Source of the DNA: JAIVJM01 sp963816985
GTDB taxonomy: Bacteria; Acidobacteriota; Blastocatellia; Pyrinomonadales; Pyrinomonadaceae
Assembly: GCA_963816985.1 (NCBI GenBank)
Contig: CAWFMF010000004.1
Span: 744,001-808,000 of the forward strand
Reading direction: 5' to 3'
Length of the DNA: 64,000 nucleotides
Shown: one piece after another, positions 27,712 through 35,763 of the stretch
How the letters are laid out: every line of letters starts with the position of its first letter
How positions within the stretch are numbered: the first letter of the stretch is position 1
Program-made: the position numbers and the translations under genes
Notes under the pieces: model-generated
The model's input: only the letters and a program-made list of their open reading frames with translations
What the model was told of the DNA's origin: nothing
Database searches by the model: none

Positions 27712-28949
27712 ATTTCGCCGATGCGCCGGTAGACGTTCGCGTAACGCTCGCCGCCGACCGTGTGGAGGTCGAAGTGACGGCGGGCGACGGCGACGCAGCG
27801 CTCCCGCGTGGCTTCGTCAGCCGCGAGGGCGAGCGCGGCTTCCGCCGAGCGGGCCAGCTCTTCGGGCGTGAAGTAGCGGACGACGACGCCGACGCGCTCG
27901 CCTTCGAGCAGTTGGTCAACGTCGCCGATGCAGGCGTTGCTGACGACGGGCAGACCGGCGGCGAGGTATTCGGGAATCTTCGTCGGCGAGGCCGCAATCT
28001 GCGAAAACGTCGGCTTGCGGAAAGAGAGTCCGAGCCGCGCGCGCTTCAAGTATCGAGGCACTTCGCGCGCGGGGACGCCGCCGATGTGGAAGTCTTCCGT
28101 ATCGAGTCCCACTCCGCGCAGGCGCGCGGCGGCCTCGGCGGGCGGCGACTTGGTAAGGATGCGGAGGAAGGCGCGGGGCTCGCGCGCACGGAGTTCGATG
28201 AAGAAGCGGCCCATCTCCTCAAGCATGTAGAGGCCGGTGACGGAGCCCGCGTAGACGACCTCGAAACGTCCCGGCTCGTCTCCGCCCGCGTCTTCGATGT
28301 TAACGTGCTCGCCTTCTTCGCCGGTGTTGAAGTCTTCCGCCTCGGCGTAGCGTTCAAAGTCCACGCAGCACGGGATGACTTCGACGCGGTCTTCGTTTGC
28401 CATCCCCTGTCCGAGCAGCCACTCGCGCATCGCGCGCGTGAGCACGACTATCTGGTCGGCCTTGCGGATGCCCGCGCGTTCGAGCGCCTTGATGGCGCGG
28501 AACTTGAGCGAGCCTTCCTTCCACACACCGGCGTCGGCGTACTCTTCGGCCATCAGCCCTCGGATGTCGAAGACGAGGCGCGAGCGCGTGAAGCGGCGAG
28601 CTAAGAGCGCCATCGCTAAGGGCACGTGCGCGCGCGCGTGGAGCACGTCTATCTCATGTTCGCGCACGAGCCGCACCGCCGCGCGTGCGCCCGCGAAGAT
28701 GTCGTAGACGGTGGCCGGGACACTCGGTCGCTTGTGGTAAGGCAGGGCCGACCAGTTGATTCCCTCCCCGGCGAGGCGCGCGCGCTCTTCCGTCAGAGCC
28801 TTCTCGTCCCAAGAGCTTTGCATCTCCGGCTCGAAGGTGAGGAGGTGGACGACGACGCCTTTGGCCGCGAGGCGGCGCAGGTAAGGGATGACCTGCGTCT
28901 GGACGAGCGGCTCGCGCAGGCCGAAGTAGCAGAGGTAGAGAGTCTTCAA
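27696..28949 (-). CDS. Family 4 glycosyltransferase
   Basis: I start this 417-residue protein at the TTG at 28947-28949, which overlaps the TGA of the GT2 gene upstream (TTGA), reading LKTLYLCYFGLREPLVQTQV. The frame stays open for another 143 codons upstream, but that stretch is antisense-like Arg/Pro-rich shadow of the GT2 gene. Motifs are HARAHVPLAMALL and VVLTRAMREWLLG in the N-terminal fold, then FEVVYAGSVTGLYMLEEMGR near 240 and PTKIPEYLAAGLPVVSNACI. The C-terminal IGRR and stop codon come from the hairpin cassette. Confidence 0.83.
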   Translation of the reverse strand: MKTLYLCYFGLREPLVQTQVIPYLRRLAAKGVVVHLLTFEPEMQSSWDEKALTEERARLAGEGINWSALPYHKRPSVPATVYDIFAGARAAVRLVREHEIDVLHARAHVPLAMALLARRFTRSRLVFDIRGLMAEEYADAGVWKEGSLKFRAIKALERAGIRKADQIVVLTRAMREWLLGQGMANEDRVEVIPCCVDFERYAEAEDFNTGEEGEHVNIEDAGGDEPGRFEVVYAGSVTGLYMLEEMGRFFIELRAREPRAFLRILTKSPPAEAAARLRGVGLDTEDFHIGGVPAREVPRYLKRARLGLSFRKPTFSQIAASPTKIPEYLAAGLPVVSNACIGDVDQLLEGERVGVVVRYFTPEELARSAEAALALAADEATRERCVAVARRHFDLHTVGGERYANVYRRIGEIIGRR

Positions 28950-29941
28950 GGCTTGGTCGGCGACCCCTCGACGCCCGCGAGCCCGTCGCGCCCACGGTGG
29001 CGCGCTGCGCGGATGCTCTGCGACAGGCGCTTCCCGACGCAGAGCCGCGCGGCGACGCTCCAGAAGTGGCGCTCGCGCACGACCAGAGGGTACTCGCGCA
29101 TCGCCGCCGAGAGTTCGCGCCGCGCGTCCGCGAAGCGGCCCGCGAGGTAGTAGCCGTAGGCGCAGTGCGTCCGGTTGACGGCGAGGATGCGGCGGCCCGG
29201 AATGCCGAGCGCGGCGGGCAAGCCCGTCGCAATCACCTTCTCCGTCGCCCGCACGCTCTGGCGCGCGAACTTGTCCGGGTTGCCCCAAGTGCTGTCCGGG
29301 TGCAGGCGTCGCCACGCGGTCGGGCGGCCCACGCGCCGGAAGTTTGAAGTGCGCAGCAGGTTGACCCAGACGAGCCACTCTTCGAGCATCACGGCTTCAG
29401 GGTCGAAGACATCGGTCGAGCCGTAAGCCGCTTCGAGCGCGGAGCGGCGGACGACCACTTCGGTCGGGAAGATGATGAGCTGCTTGAGGCAAAGCTCGCG
29501 TTTGAAACGCTCGCCCTCGAACGCCGGGCGCGGGACGTGCTCGCGGATGACTTTGCCAACGGCGTCCACCAGCCCGTGGTCACTGTAGGCGGCGGCTGCT
29601 CCTTCGTCTTCCTGAAGCGCGGCGACGCACGCGGCGATGTGCGGCGGGCGCAGCAGGTCGTCCGAATCCAGGAAGGCGACGAACTCACCGCGCGCGAGCC
29701 TGAGGCCGTGGTTGCGCGCCACGCAACGCTCCGCGTTCTCCTGCCAGACGTAGCGGACGCGCTCGCCCCATGCGGCCTTGTGCCGCTCGACGACGGCGGC
29801 GGTGTCGTCGGTCGAGCCGTCGTCCACGACGATGACTTCGACCTCCGCGCCCTCCTGTGCGAGCGCCGACTCGACCGTCAAAGGCAGATAGTCGGCGCGG
29901 TTGTAGGCGGGGATGACGACGCTGGTGAGTGTAGAAGACAT
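28946..29941 (-). CDS. Family 2 glycosyltransferase
   Basis: The 331-residue soluble GT-A enzyme opens LTSVVIPAYNRADYLPLTVE, with EVIVVDDGSTDDT near 35, the DxD region EFVAFLDSDDLLRPPHI near 90 and an acceptor domain that includes MLEEWLVWVNLLRTS. The C-terminal region is helical and basic. It is coupled to the following GT4 gene by the TTGA overlap. Donor and acceptor unknown. Confidence 0.88.
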   Translation of the reverse strand: MSSTLTSVVIPAYNRADYLPLTVESALAQEGAEVEVIVVDDGSTDDTAAVVERHKAAWGERVRYVWQENAERCVARNHGLRLARGEFVAFLDSDDLLRPPHIAACVAALQEDEGAAAAYSDHGLVDAVGKVIREHVPRPAFEGERFKRELCLKQLIIFPTEVVVRRSALEAAYGSTDVFDPEAVMLEEWLVWVNLLRTSNFRRVGRPTAWRRLHPDSTWGNPDKFARQSVRATEKVIATGLPAALGIPGRRILAVNRTHCAYGYYLAGRFADARRELSAAMREYPLVVRERHFWSVAARLCVGKRLSQSIRAARHRGRDGLAGVEGSPTKP

Positions 29942-29971
29942 TGATTTACTGCCCGTTAATCCGGTCGCGCT

Positions 29972-30916
29972 TCAGTGGGCGGCGATGACCTCCGTCAACT
30001 GCCGGGGTTGCCAGCCCGCGACCTGTTCGGGGACTAAGTAAAAGACGTTGCCGACGACGGGGAAGGTCGCGGGGCATTTCGCGCAGGTTAAGCCTTCGGG
30101 CGCGTCCGTCAAGTCGCCTTTGCACTTCGGGCAGCAGAGCATCGAGCGGAAGCGGGCGGCGGCGCGCGGGTCGGATTGGCGGCGCGCGAGGCGCGCGAGT
30201 CGCTTCTTGACGCGCTCGTTCCGCGAGAGGGGCTTCGGCGGCACGCGCCTGAGTTGCGCCGAGAGTTCTTCGCGGCTCACGGGCTCGCTCTTCTCAAGCC
30301 GCGCGGCTGTCCGCTCCCACACGCCGCGCGGGAGGCGGCGGATGGTGTGCTTGATTTTCCCCACCCAGTCGTAGGCGGCGACCAAGTCGAGCCGCTCCAT
30401 GTTGTCCACGAAGAAGCTCTCGAACTCGCGGTCGGTCTCGAAGCGGCGCGAGAACCACTCGTGCAGCTCGGCGTCGTGCAGACGGCGCGGCTTCTCCTCG
30501 AAGTACAACTCGTCGCCACGCACCTCGACGTACCAGCGGTGGAACTCCCAGCCGTGCAGAATCTCCCGGACGCGCGCCGGGCATTCGACGTATCCGGCGC
30601 GCGCGACGCGCGAAAGCTCGGCGAAGAGCGCTTCGGGCTCCTCGACGTGCTCGGCCAGATGCGAGCAGATGATGTAGTCCACGCTCCCGTCTTTGAAGGG
30701 CAGGTGCAGCGCGTCACAGACGACGAAGGGACGCTCGTCGAGCGCGATGGGCTGCTGTCGCTCGGCGTCGTCCACGAGGAACTTGTCGGCGAGGACGTTC
30801 GAGCGCATGTTGGGCTGGTGGCCGCAGCCGATGTCCACGACGACCGCCTCCGCCGGGATGCGGTGGCGGCGCGGGAAGTCCCACCACGCGCGTAAATTTC
30901 GCAAACTACGAAGCAT
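29972..30916 (-). CDS. Methyltransferase-like protein with C-terminal zinc ribbon (Trm112-like)
   Basis: The 314-residue protein is counted from the ATG at 30914-30916. The TTG one codon earlier is less likely. Residues about 20-140 form a class I SAM-like domain: VVVDIGCGHQPNMRSNVLAD, FVVCDALHLPFKDGSVDYII, CSHLAEHVEEPEALFAE. The last 60 residues carry two CxxC pairs (LCCPKCKGDL and LTCAKCPATFPV) followed by GNVFYLV, matching the Trm112/YbaR zinc ribbon. Its start overlaps the stop of the GT2 gene upstream. Glycan methylation is inferred. Confidence 0.75.
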   Translation of the reverse strand: MLRSLRNLRAWWDFPRRHRIPAEAVVVDIGCGHQPNMRSNVLADKFLVDDAERQQPIALDERPFVVCDALHLPFKDGSVDYIICSHLAEHVEEPEALFAELSRVARAGYVECPARVREILHGWEFHRWYVEVRGDELYFEEKPRRLHDAELHEWFSRRFETDREFESFFVDNMERLDLVAAYDWVGKIKHTIRRLPRGVWERTAARLEKSEPVSREELSAQLRRVPPKPLSRNERVKKRLARLARRQSDPRAAARFRSMLCCPKCKGDLTDAPEGLTCAKCPATFPVVGNVFYLVPEQVAGWQPRQLTEVIAAH

Positions 30917-31811
30917 CAAAAAGTCGCCCCTCCAACTCCCCCCTCCGCGCGCCCCGCTTCAGGTAGCGCAACGCCGCCGGGTGCGAACTCAGCGCCCGGT
31001 ACGCGAGGCGGCTGAAGTCCGCGAGCCGCCCCTGATGCAAATGCGATTTGGCGAGCACGGAGTAGTGCCAAGCATAAATCAACCGGCGCTTCGACGCCAC
31101 CGACGGCCACGCGCTCTCGACGCGCGGGCACGCGAAGAGCCGCTCCAACGCGCGCAGAGTGCAACGCTCAAGAGTCTCGACCGGGAACTTCGAGTGCGCG
31201 GCGACGCGGATGACCGTTAAGGGGCGCGCGACGCGGACGTGCTCGAAATGCGCGGCCAGACGCATCCACATATCCCAGTCCTCGCCCGTCCGCAAACTCG
31301 CGTCGAAGACGCCGACCTCACCGAAACACTCGCGCCGCACGAGCACGGTCGGCGTGGCGAAGAGGTTGCCGCCGAGCAGTTGGAGCAGGAGCGGCTGACC
31401 GGGAATGCCGCAGGCGAGGTCTTCATCAAGGCCGTCCGGGTGTCTGAGCGTCACGTCCGTATAACTGAAGGCCGCCTCCGGTCTCTGCGCCAACGCCTCG
31501 AACTGCGCCGCGAGCTTACCCGGTAGCCACAGGTCGTCGGCGTCGAGGAAGGCGACCCACTCGCCCCTTGCCTCTTCAATCCCCCGGTTGCGCGCGGCGG
31601 CGGCTCCCGCGTTCTCCTGCCGGAACCAACGCAGGTTCGCGTGCTCGCGCGCCAGAGCTTCGAGCACTTCCGCCGTCTCGTCCGTCGAGCCGTCGTCCAC
31701 GACGATGATTTCCAGATTGTCCCACCCCTGCGCGCGCACGCCCTCGACCGCGCCCGGTAAAAAGGACGCGAGGTTGTACGTGGGGATGACGACGCTGACG
31801 TTCTCGTTCAT
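30906..31811 (-). CDS. Family 2 glycosyltransferase
   Basis: I start at the ATG at 31809-31811 (MNENVSVVIPTYNLASFL), giving 301 residues. The longer frame to 31919 runs into the intergenic repeat and is rejected. The motifs are EIIVVDDGSTDETAEVL, ARNRGIEEARGEWVAFLDAD with the DxD, FSYTDVTL and TGEDWDMWMRLAAHFE near 215, which positions the catalytic base region. A helical C-terminus of about 80 residues follows. Repeat-bearing intergenic DNA separates it from the next GT2 gene upstream. Confidence 0.87.
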   Translation of the reverse strand: MNENVSVVIPTYNLASFLPGAVEGVRAQGWDNLEIIVVDDGSTDETAEVLEALAREHANLRWFRQENAGAAAARNRGIEEARGEWVAFLDADDLWLPGKLAAQFEALAQRPEAAFSYTDVTLRHPDGLDEDLACGIPGQPLLLQLLGGNLFATPTVLVRRECFGEVGVFDASLRTGEDWDMWMRLAAHFEHVRVARPLTVIRVAAHSKFPVETLERCTLRALERLFACPRVESAWPSVASKRRLIYAWHYSVLAKSHLHQGRLADFSRLAYRALSSHPAALRYLKRGARRGELEGRLFDAS

Positions 31812-31880
31812 GTGCTCGACTTTTGAAATTGCGCTTTCGCCCTCAAGGGTATGTTTTAAAATCTCGACGTTGAATAAGTC

Positions 31881-31977
31881 TGTAGGGGCAGGGCTTGTCC
31901 CTGCCCGCTCAAGAATCATAAAACTCAGCGTTGAAGATAACGGAAGCGCAGGCCGCGGACTTGCCCCTGCCCCTACA
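31881..31977. repeat. Degenerate copy of the GGGGCAGGGC inverted repeat
   Basis: The left arm at 31881-31907 is identical to the arm at 18455. The right arm has decayed, with only TTGCCCCTGCCCCTACA (31961-31977) recognisable. The 25 bases before the left arm (TCTCGACGTTGAATAAGTC) match those before the copy at 33007, so the mobile or copied unit is longer than the hairpin itself. Confidence 0.8.
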
Positions 31978-31999
31978 GTTTTGCGATGCGTTCCAAGTT

Positions 32000-32968
32000 T
32001 CAGCCGCGCCGCAACGCTTCCTTGAGTTGCCGCCTCTGGACTTCCGCCGAGACTTCGACTTCCTCAAGCCTCCGGCCCGCGACGCGCCTGCACGCGCGTT
32101 GGAACGAAGAGGCGAGGTAGCCGGCGAGGAGGTTCGCCACCAGCCGCCGCTTCGGAAGGCTGTGACGCTGGAAGAAGTAAGCGGCTTCGAGTTGCACGCG
32201 CAGCTTCTCGGTCGTGTCCCAACGCTTGGCGGAACTGCGCCCGCCGTGGTGCAGGACGATGGCCGAAGGCTCAAACATCAGACGCCAACCGGCCCGAACC
32301 ATCCGCAGGCACCACTCGTTGTCTTCGCCGTACATGTGAAAGCGCGCGTCGAAGCCGCCGACCTCATCAATGACCTCACGCCGCACGAGGATGGCCGCGC
32401 CGCCGAGCATCTCGACGCGCCGCCGACGGTCGTGCTCCCAGTAATGGCCGAGCAGGAACTCTCCGCGGACTCGCTTCGGCAAAAGCCGCCAGCCGCCCGA
32501 AGCCGAGAGCAGAATCGAGAGCGCCGTCGGCGGGTTGCGCCACACGCTCGCCTGCAAGCTCCCGTCCGTGTTGACGAGACGCGGGCCGACGGCCCCGTGG
32601 CGCGCGTCTTCGCCGAGCGTCTTCAAGAGGCGGTCGAGCGCGCCGGGAGTGACTTCGGTGTCGGGGTTGAGCAGGAAGAGGAGCGGCGCGTCGGTCAGCT
32701 CGAACGCCTGATTGTTCGCCTGCCCGAAGCCCTTGTTGTCTTCGTTGAGGAAGACGCGCAAGCGGCCTCTCGCTTCGAGTTCGGAAGCGCCGCGCCCCGC
32801 GCGCATCGCCTCGACGCTTTGGTCGGCGGAAGCGTTGTCTACGACGACGATTTCGTATTCGACCGACGGCGGCGCGGCGACGACGCTCTCGACGCAGCGG
32901 CCCAGAAGCTCGCCGCCGTTCCAGTTGACGATGATGATGGAAAGCTCGATTTTCAAAAGCGACAACAC
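32000..32968 (-). CDS. Family 2 glycosyltransferase (rhamnosyltransferase-like)
   Basis: Starting at the GTG at 32966-32968 the protein has 322 residues. TTG at 32956 is an alternative, and the upstream extension is repeat sequence. It reads ELSIIIVNWNGGELLGRCVE, EIVVVDNASADQSVEAM, LNEDNKGFGQANNQAFEL and LFLLNPDTEVTPGALDRLLK. Later MYGEDNEWCLRMVRAGW and FEPSAIVLHHGGRSS appear. This pattern is characteristic of the WbbL/rhamnosyltransferase group of GT2. With the complete dTDP-rhamnose pathway in the window, rhamnosyl transfer is a reasonable inference. Confidence 0.85.
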   Translation of the reverse strand: MLSLLKIELSIIIVNWNGGELLGRCVESVVAAPPSVEYEIVVVDNASADQSVEAMRAGRGASELEARGRLRVFLNEDNKGFGQANNQAFELTDAPLLFLLNPDTEVTPGALDRLLKTLGEDARHGAVGPRLVNTDGSLQASVWRNPPTALSILLSASGGWRLLPKRVRGEFLLGHYWEHDRRRRVEMLGGAAILVRREVIDEVGGFDARFHMYGEDNEWCLRMVRAGWRLMFEPSAIVLHHGGRSSAKRWDTTEKLRVQLEAAYFFQRHSLPKRRLVANLLAGYLASSFQRACRRVAGRRLEEVEVSAEVQRRQLKEALRRG

Positions 32969-33006
32969 TAAAAAATCTGCTTCAAAATCTCGACGTTGAA
33001 TAAGTC

Positions 33007-33077
33007 TGTAGGGGCAGGGCTTGTCCCTGCCCGTCGCTGACGTAACCACACGGGCAGGGACAAGCCCTGCCCCTACA
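33007..33077. repeat. GGGGCAGGGC inverted repeat with nested palindromic arms
   Basis: Perfect 27-bp arms lie at 33007-33033 and 33051-33077 around a 17-base loop. The flank TCTCGACGTTGAATAAGTC precedes it, as at 31881. It fills the gap between two GT2 genes. Confidence 0.92.
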
Positions 33078-33091
33078 GTTCTTAAGTGCGC

Positions 33092-34076
33092 TCAGGCCAG
33101 CAAATCCTTGACGGCGCTGTAGACGCCGTTCGAGTAGAGGTGATAGCGGCGCGAGAGCAGCTCGCGCAGGACGCAGCGGGCGCGGCTGAGCTTGCCTTCC
33201 GGCAAGGAGGCGCGCGCGCGCAGATGCTTGATGCGCGCTTCGAGCTTCGAGAGCGCCTCAAGGCTTCCGTACTCTGCGCGGCGCTCGGCGAGTCGGCGGC
33301 GCGCGCGGCTCCCGATCTCGATCATCTCGCCGTAGGAGTTCGCCCGCCGCATCGCCTCCTTGACCGCGACAACTCGGCCCGCGCCCGTCGTCCGCCTTCC
33401 GCTCGCGCGCGCCGATCTGCTGCCGCGAGTGCTGGCGGTATTTCACCAGCGGCTCTTCGATGAAGGAGACTTCGGCCACCGACGCGATCATCAAGGCGAT
33501 CCAGCCGTCGTGAATCAAAGCGAGGTCGCCGGGGATTTCGAGCACCAGACCTTTGAACCCGGCGCGGAAGGCCAACGTCGCCCCCGTCACCGTCCAGCCC
33601 GGCAGAAGCACGTCGAGCGCGCGGCCCTCGCGCACGAGGCGTTGGTGCGCTTGGTCAAAGCCGACGCTCTCCCACAGACGGTAGCCGAGCGGACGAAGAT
33701 TCTCGTCCACCACTTCCGCGTCCGTGAAGACGAGCCCCGCGCCGGGCTCCTTCAAAAACCTTTCCTCGATGCGCCTGAGCTTCGAGGGTAGCCACACGTC
33801 GTCCTGATCCGAGAGCGCGATGATGTCGCCTTCGCAGAGGCTTATCGCGCGCTCGAAATTTTTCGTCGAGCCGAGGTTCTGTTCGTTGACGTGGAGGCGG
33901 ACGGCGAAGGGGCTTGAGGCGGCAAACTCTTTAACGATGTCGCACGTCGAGTCGGACGAGCGGTCGTCGCAGACGACGAGTTCGTCCGGCGCGCGTTCCT
34001 GCGCGGCGATGCTCGCGAGCTGCTCACGCAGGAAGCGCTCCCCGTCGTAAGTGCACATCGCCACCGAAATCTTCAT
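33092..34076 (-). pseudogene. Family 2 glycosyltransferase, frameshifted near 33380
   Basis: The start ATG at 34074-34076 reads MKISVAMCTYDGERFLREQL. GT2 motifs follow: VVCDDRSSDSTCDIV, GDIIALSDQDDVWLPSKL with the acidic cluster, and LALIHDGWIALMIASVAEVS. After KYRQHSRQQIGARE the frame turns into Arg/Gly-rich sequence and stops at 33258. The adjacent frame picks up GRVVAVKEAMRRANSYGEMI and runs to a TGA at 33092, giving a sensible helical C-terminus. A single-base indel around 33370-33400, in a GC-rich run, explains this. As a whole gene it would encode about 327 residues. Assembly error and true mutation cannot be distinguished. Confidence 0.75.
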
Positions 34077-34118
34077 CGCCGTCAAAGCCTTACTGCCCCG
34101 GCCCCGCGCTCGAAGCTT

Positions 34119-35141
34119 CTACGAGACCCCGGCGACGCCGCCCGCGAGCGAGTGCGGCCTGTCGGTCGCGGTGCGCGCGACCGCTTCGAGGTCGGCCTCG
34201 ACCATCTCGTCCACCAGTTGCTCGAACGTGTAGCGCGGCTCCCAGCCGAGCGCGTCTTTCGCCTTCGCCGCGTCGCCGATGAGGAGGTCAACCTCCGCCG
34301 GGCGGTAGAACTTCTCGTCTATCTTCACGAAGTCGTTGTAGTCGAGCCCGGCCTTCGAGAAGGCGCGCTCGCAGAATTGCCGGACGGTGTGCGTCTCGCC
34401 CGTCGCCACCACGAAGTCGTCCGCCTCCGACTGTTGCAGCATGAGGTGCATCGCGCGCACGTAGTCGGCGGCGTGGCCCCAATCGCTCTTGGCGTCGAGG
34501 TTGCCGAGCCGCAGTTCCGACGCCCGCCCCGCCTTGATGCGCGCCACGGTCGAAGTGATTTTCCTCGTCACGAACTCGTAGCCGCGACGCGGGCTCTCGT
34601 GGTTGAAGAGGATGCCGGACGAGCAGTACATGTCGTAAGCCTCGCGGTAGTTGCGCGTGAGGTCGAAGCCCGCGACCTTGCTGATGCCGTAAGGCGAGCG
34701 CGGGTGGAAGGCCGTCGCCTCGGTCTGCGGCACGTCGCGCACCTTGCCGAACATCTCCGACGACCCGGCGAAGTAGAAGCGGCAGTCGGGCTGCAACTCC
34801 CTGAGCGCGGCGAGGACGTAGTGCGTGCCGTTGATGTTGGTGTTCATCGTCGAGAAGCCGTCGGCGAAACTCTCGGCGACGAACGACTGCGCGGCGAGGT
34901 GGTAGCACTCGTCGAACTGGTGCTGGCTGAAGATGTGGAAGATGGAAGGGTAACTCTCAAGGCTCGCCGGGTGGAGCGTGACGCTCTCCAAAAGGTGCTC
35001 GATGCGCGTGAAGCGGCGCGTCGGGTCTTCGAGCGCGACGCGGCGGATGAGGCCGTGAACCTCGTAGCCGAGGGAGAGAAGGTGCTCGGCGAGATAACTG
35101 CCGTCTTGGCCCGTGATGCCGGTAATCAGTGCTTTTTTCAT
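34119..35141 (-). CDS. gmd: GDP-mannose 4,6-dehydratase
   Basis: The 340-residue extended SDR has KKALITGITGQDGSYLAEHL at the N-terminus, followed by GLIRR, YHLAAQSFVAESFADG, SSEMFGKVRDVPQTE, the active-site YGISK and LGNLDAKSDWGHAADYV. All are Gmd signatures. It converts GDP-D-mannose to GDP-4-keto-6-deoxy-D-mannose. The usual partner, GDP-fucose synthase (Fcl), is not next to it. One of the other reductases, or a gene outside the window, must finish the pathway. Its ATG overlaps the stop of rmlC (ATGA). Confidence 0.93.
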   Translation of the reverse strand: MKKALITGITGQDGSYLAEHLLSLGYEVHGLIRRVALEDPTRRFTRIEHLLESVTLHPASLESYPSIFHIFSQHQFDECYHLAAQSFVAESFADGFSTMNTNINGTHYVLAALRELQPDCRFYFAGSSEMFGKVRDVPQTEATAFHPRSPYGISKVAGFDLTRNYREAYDMYCSSGILFNHESPRRGYEFVTRKITSTVARIKAGRASELRLGNLDAKSDWGHAADYVRAMHLMLQQSEADDFVVATGETHTVRQFCERAFSKAGLDYNDFVKIDEKFYRPAEVDLLIGDAAKAKDALGWEPRYTFEQLVDEMVEADLEAVARTATDRPHSLAGGVAGVS

Positions 35142-35671
35142 AACGTGAAGTCTGGATACTCCTGGTCTCTTTTAAGTAGGACTCGCGCGCCCACGTCGGG
35201 CCACTCGATTCGGAAGAAGGGGTCGTCCCAGCGGAAGCCCCTGCCGCTTTCGGGCGCGTAAGGCTGCGACACCATGTAAAAAACTTCCGTGTCGTCAACG
35301 AGCGTCTGGAAGCCGTGCCCGCAGTCGCCGGGCAGGTATAGCATACGGCGGTTCTCCGCCGTCAACTCGACGCCGACCCACTCTCGGTAAGTCGGCGAGT
35401 CGGGCCGCAGGTCAACGGCCACGTCGTAGACCGCGCCGCGCGTGCAGCGGACGAGCTTGGCCTGCCCGTGCGGCGCGGCCTGATAGTGCATCCCGCGTAT
35501 CGTCCCGCGGCTCTGGCTGTAGGAGATGTTGTTCTCGACGAACTCGCTCGCCATCCCGCGCGCGGCGAACTCCTTGGCGGAGAAAGAGGGCGCGAAGAAG
35601 CCGCGCTCGTCCTCGAACCTCTTCGGGTCGAGGAGGTAGATGCCCTTCAGTTTGGTTTCGGTAAAGTTCAT
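35138..35671 (-). CDS. rmlC: dTDP-4-dehydrorhamnose 3,5-epimerase
   Basis: The 177-residue cupin-fold enzyme has FEDERGFFAPSFSAKEFAAR, RGTIRGMHYQAAPHGQAKLV with the catalytic histidine, VYDVAVDLRPDSPTYREW and LPGDCGHGFQTL, all RmlC signatures. It epimerises C3 and C5 of dTDP-4-keto-6-deoxyglucose as the third step to dTDP-L-rhamnose. It is coupled by a 4-bp overlap to gmd downstream. The 92-bp gap before the next upstream gene (35672-35763) holds only a short GCGGCG/CGCCGC stem. Confidence 0.93.
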   Translation of the reverse strand: MNFTETKLKGIYLLDPKRFEDERGFFAPSFSAKEFAARGMASEFVENNISYSQSRGTIRGMHYQAAPHGQAKLVRCTRGAVYDVAVDLRPDSPTYREWVGVELTAENRRMLYLPGDCGHGFQTLVDDTEVFYMVSQPYAPESGRGFRWDDPFFRIEWPDVGARVLLKRDQEYPDFTL

Positions 35672-35763
35672 GTTGAGCTTAAAACCTTGCCCTCTGAAAT
35701 ATCCGCAGCGGCGAGCCTCGCCGCCGCCCCTTTGGTTCGCCGAGAGAGCCCCTCTCTTCCTTC

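Noticed and set aside
28950..29378. N-terminal extension of the GT4 protein at 27696
   Set aside because: The 143 extra residues coincide with the GT2 gene in another frame and are Arg/Pro/Gly-rich. The GT4 homology begins at the TTG at 28949.
31812..31919. N-terminal extension of the GT2 protein at 30906
   Set aside because: It translates the GGGGCAGGGC repeat flank. The GT2 motif starts directly at the ATG at 31811.
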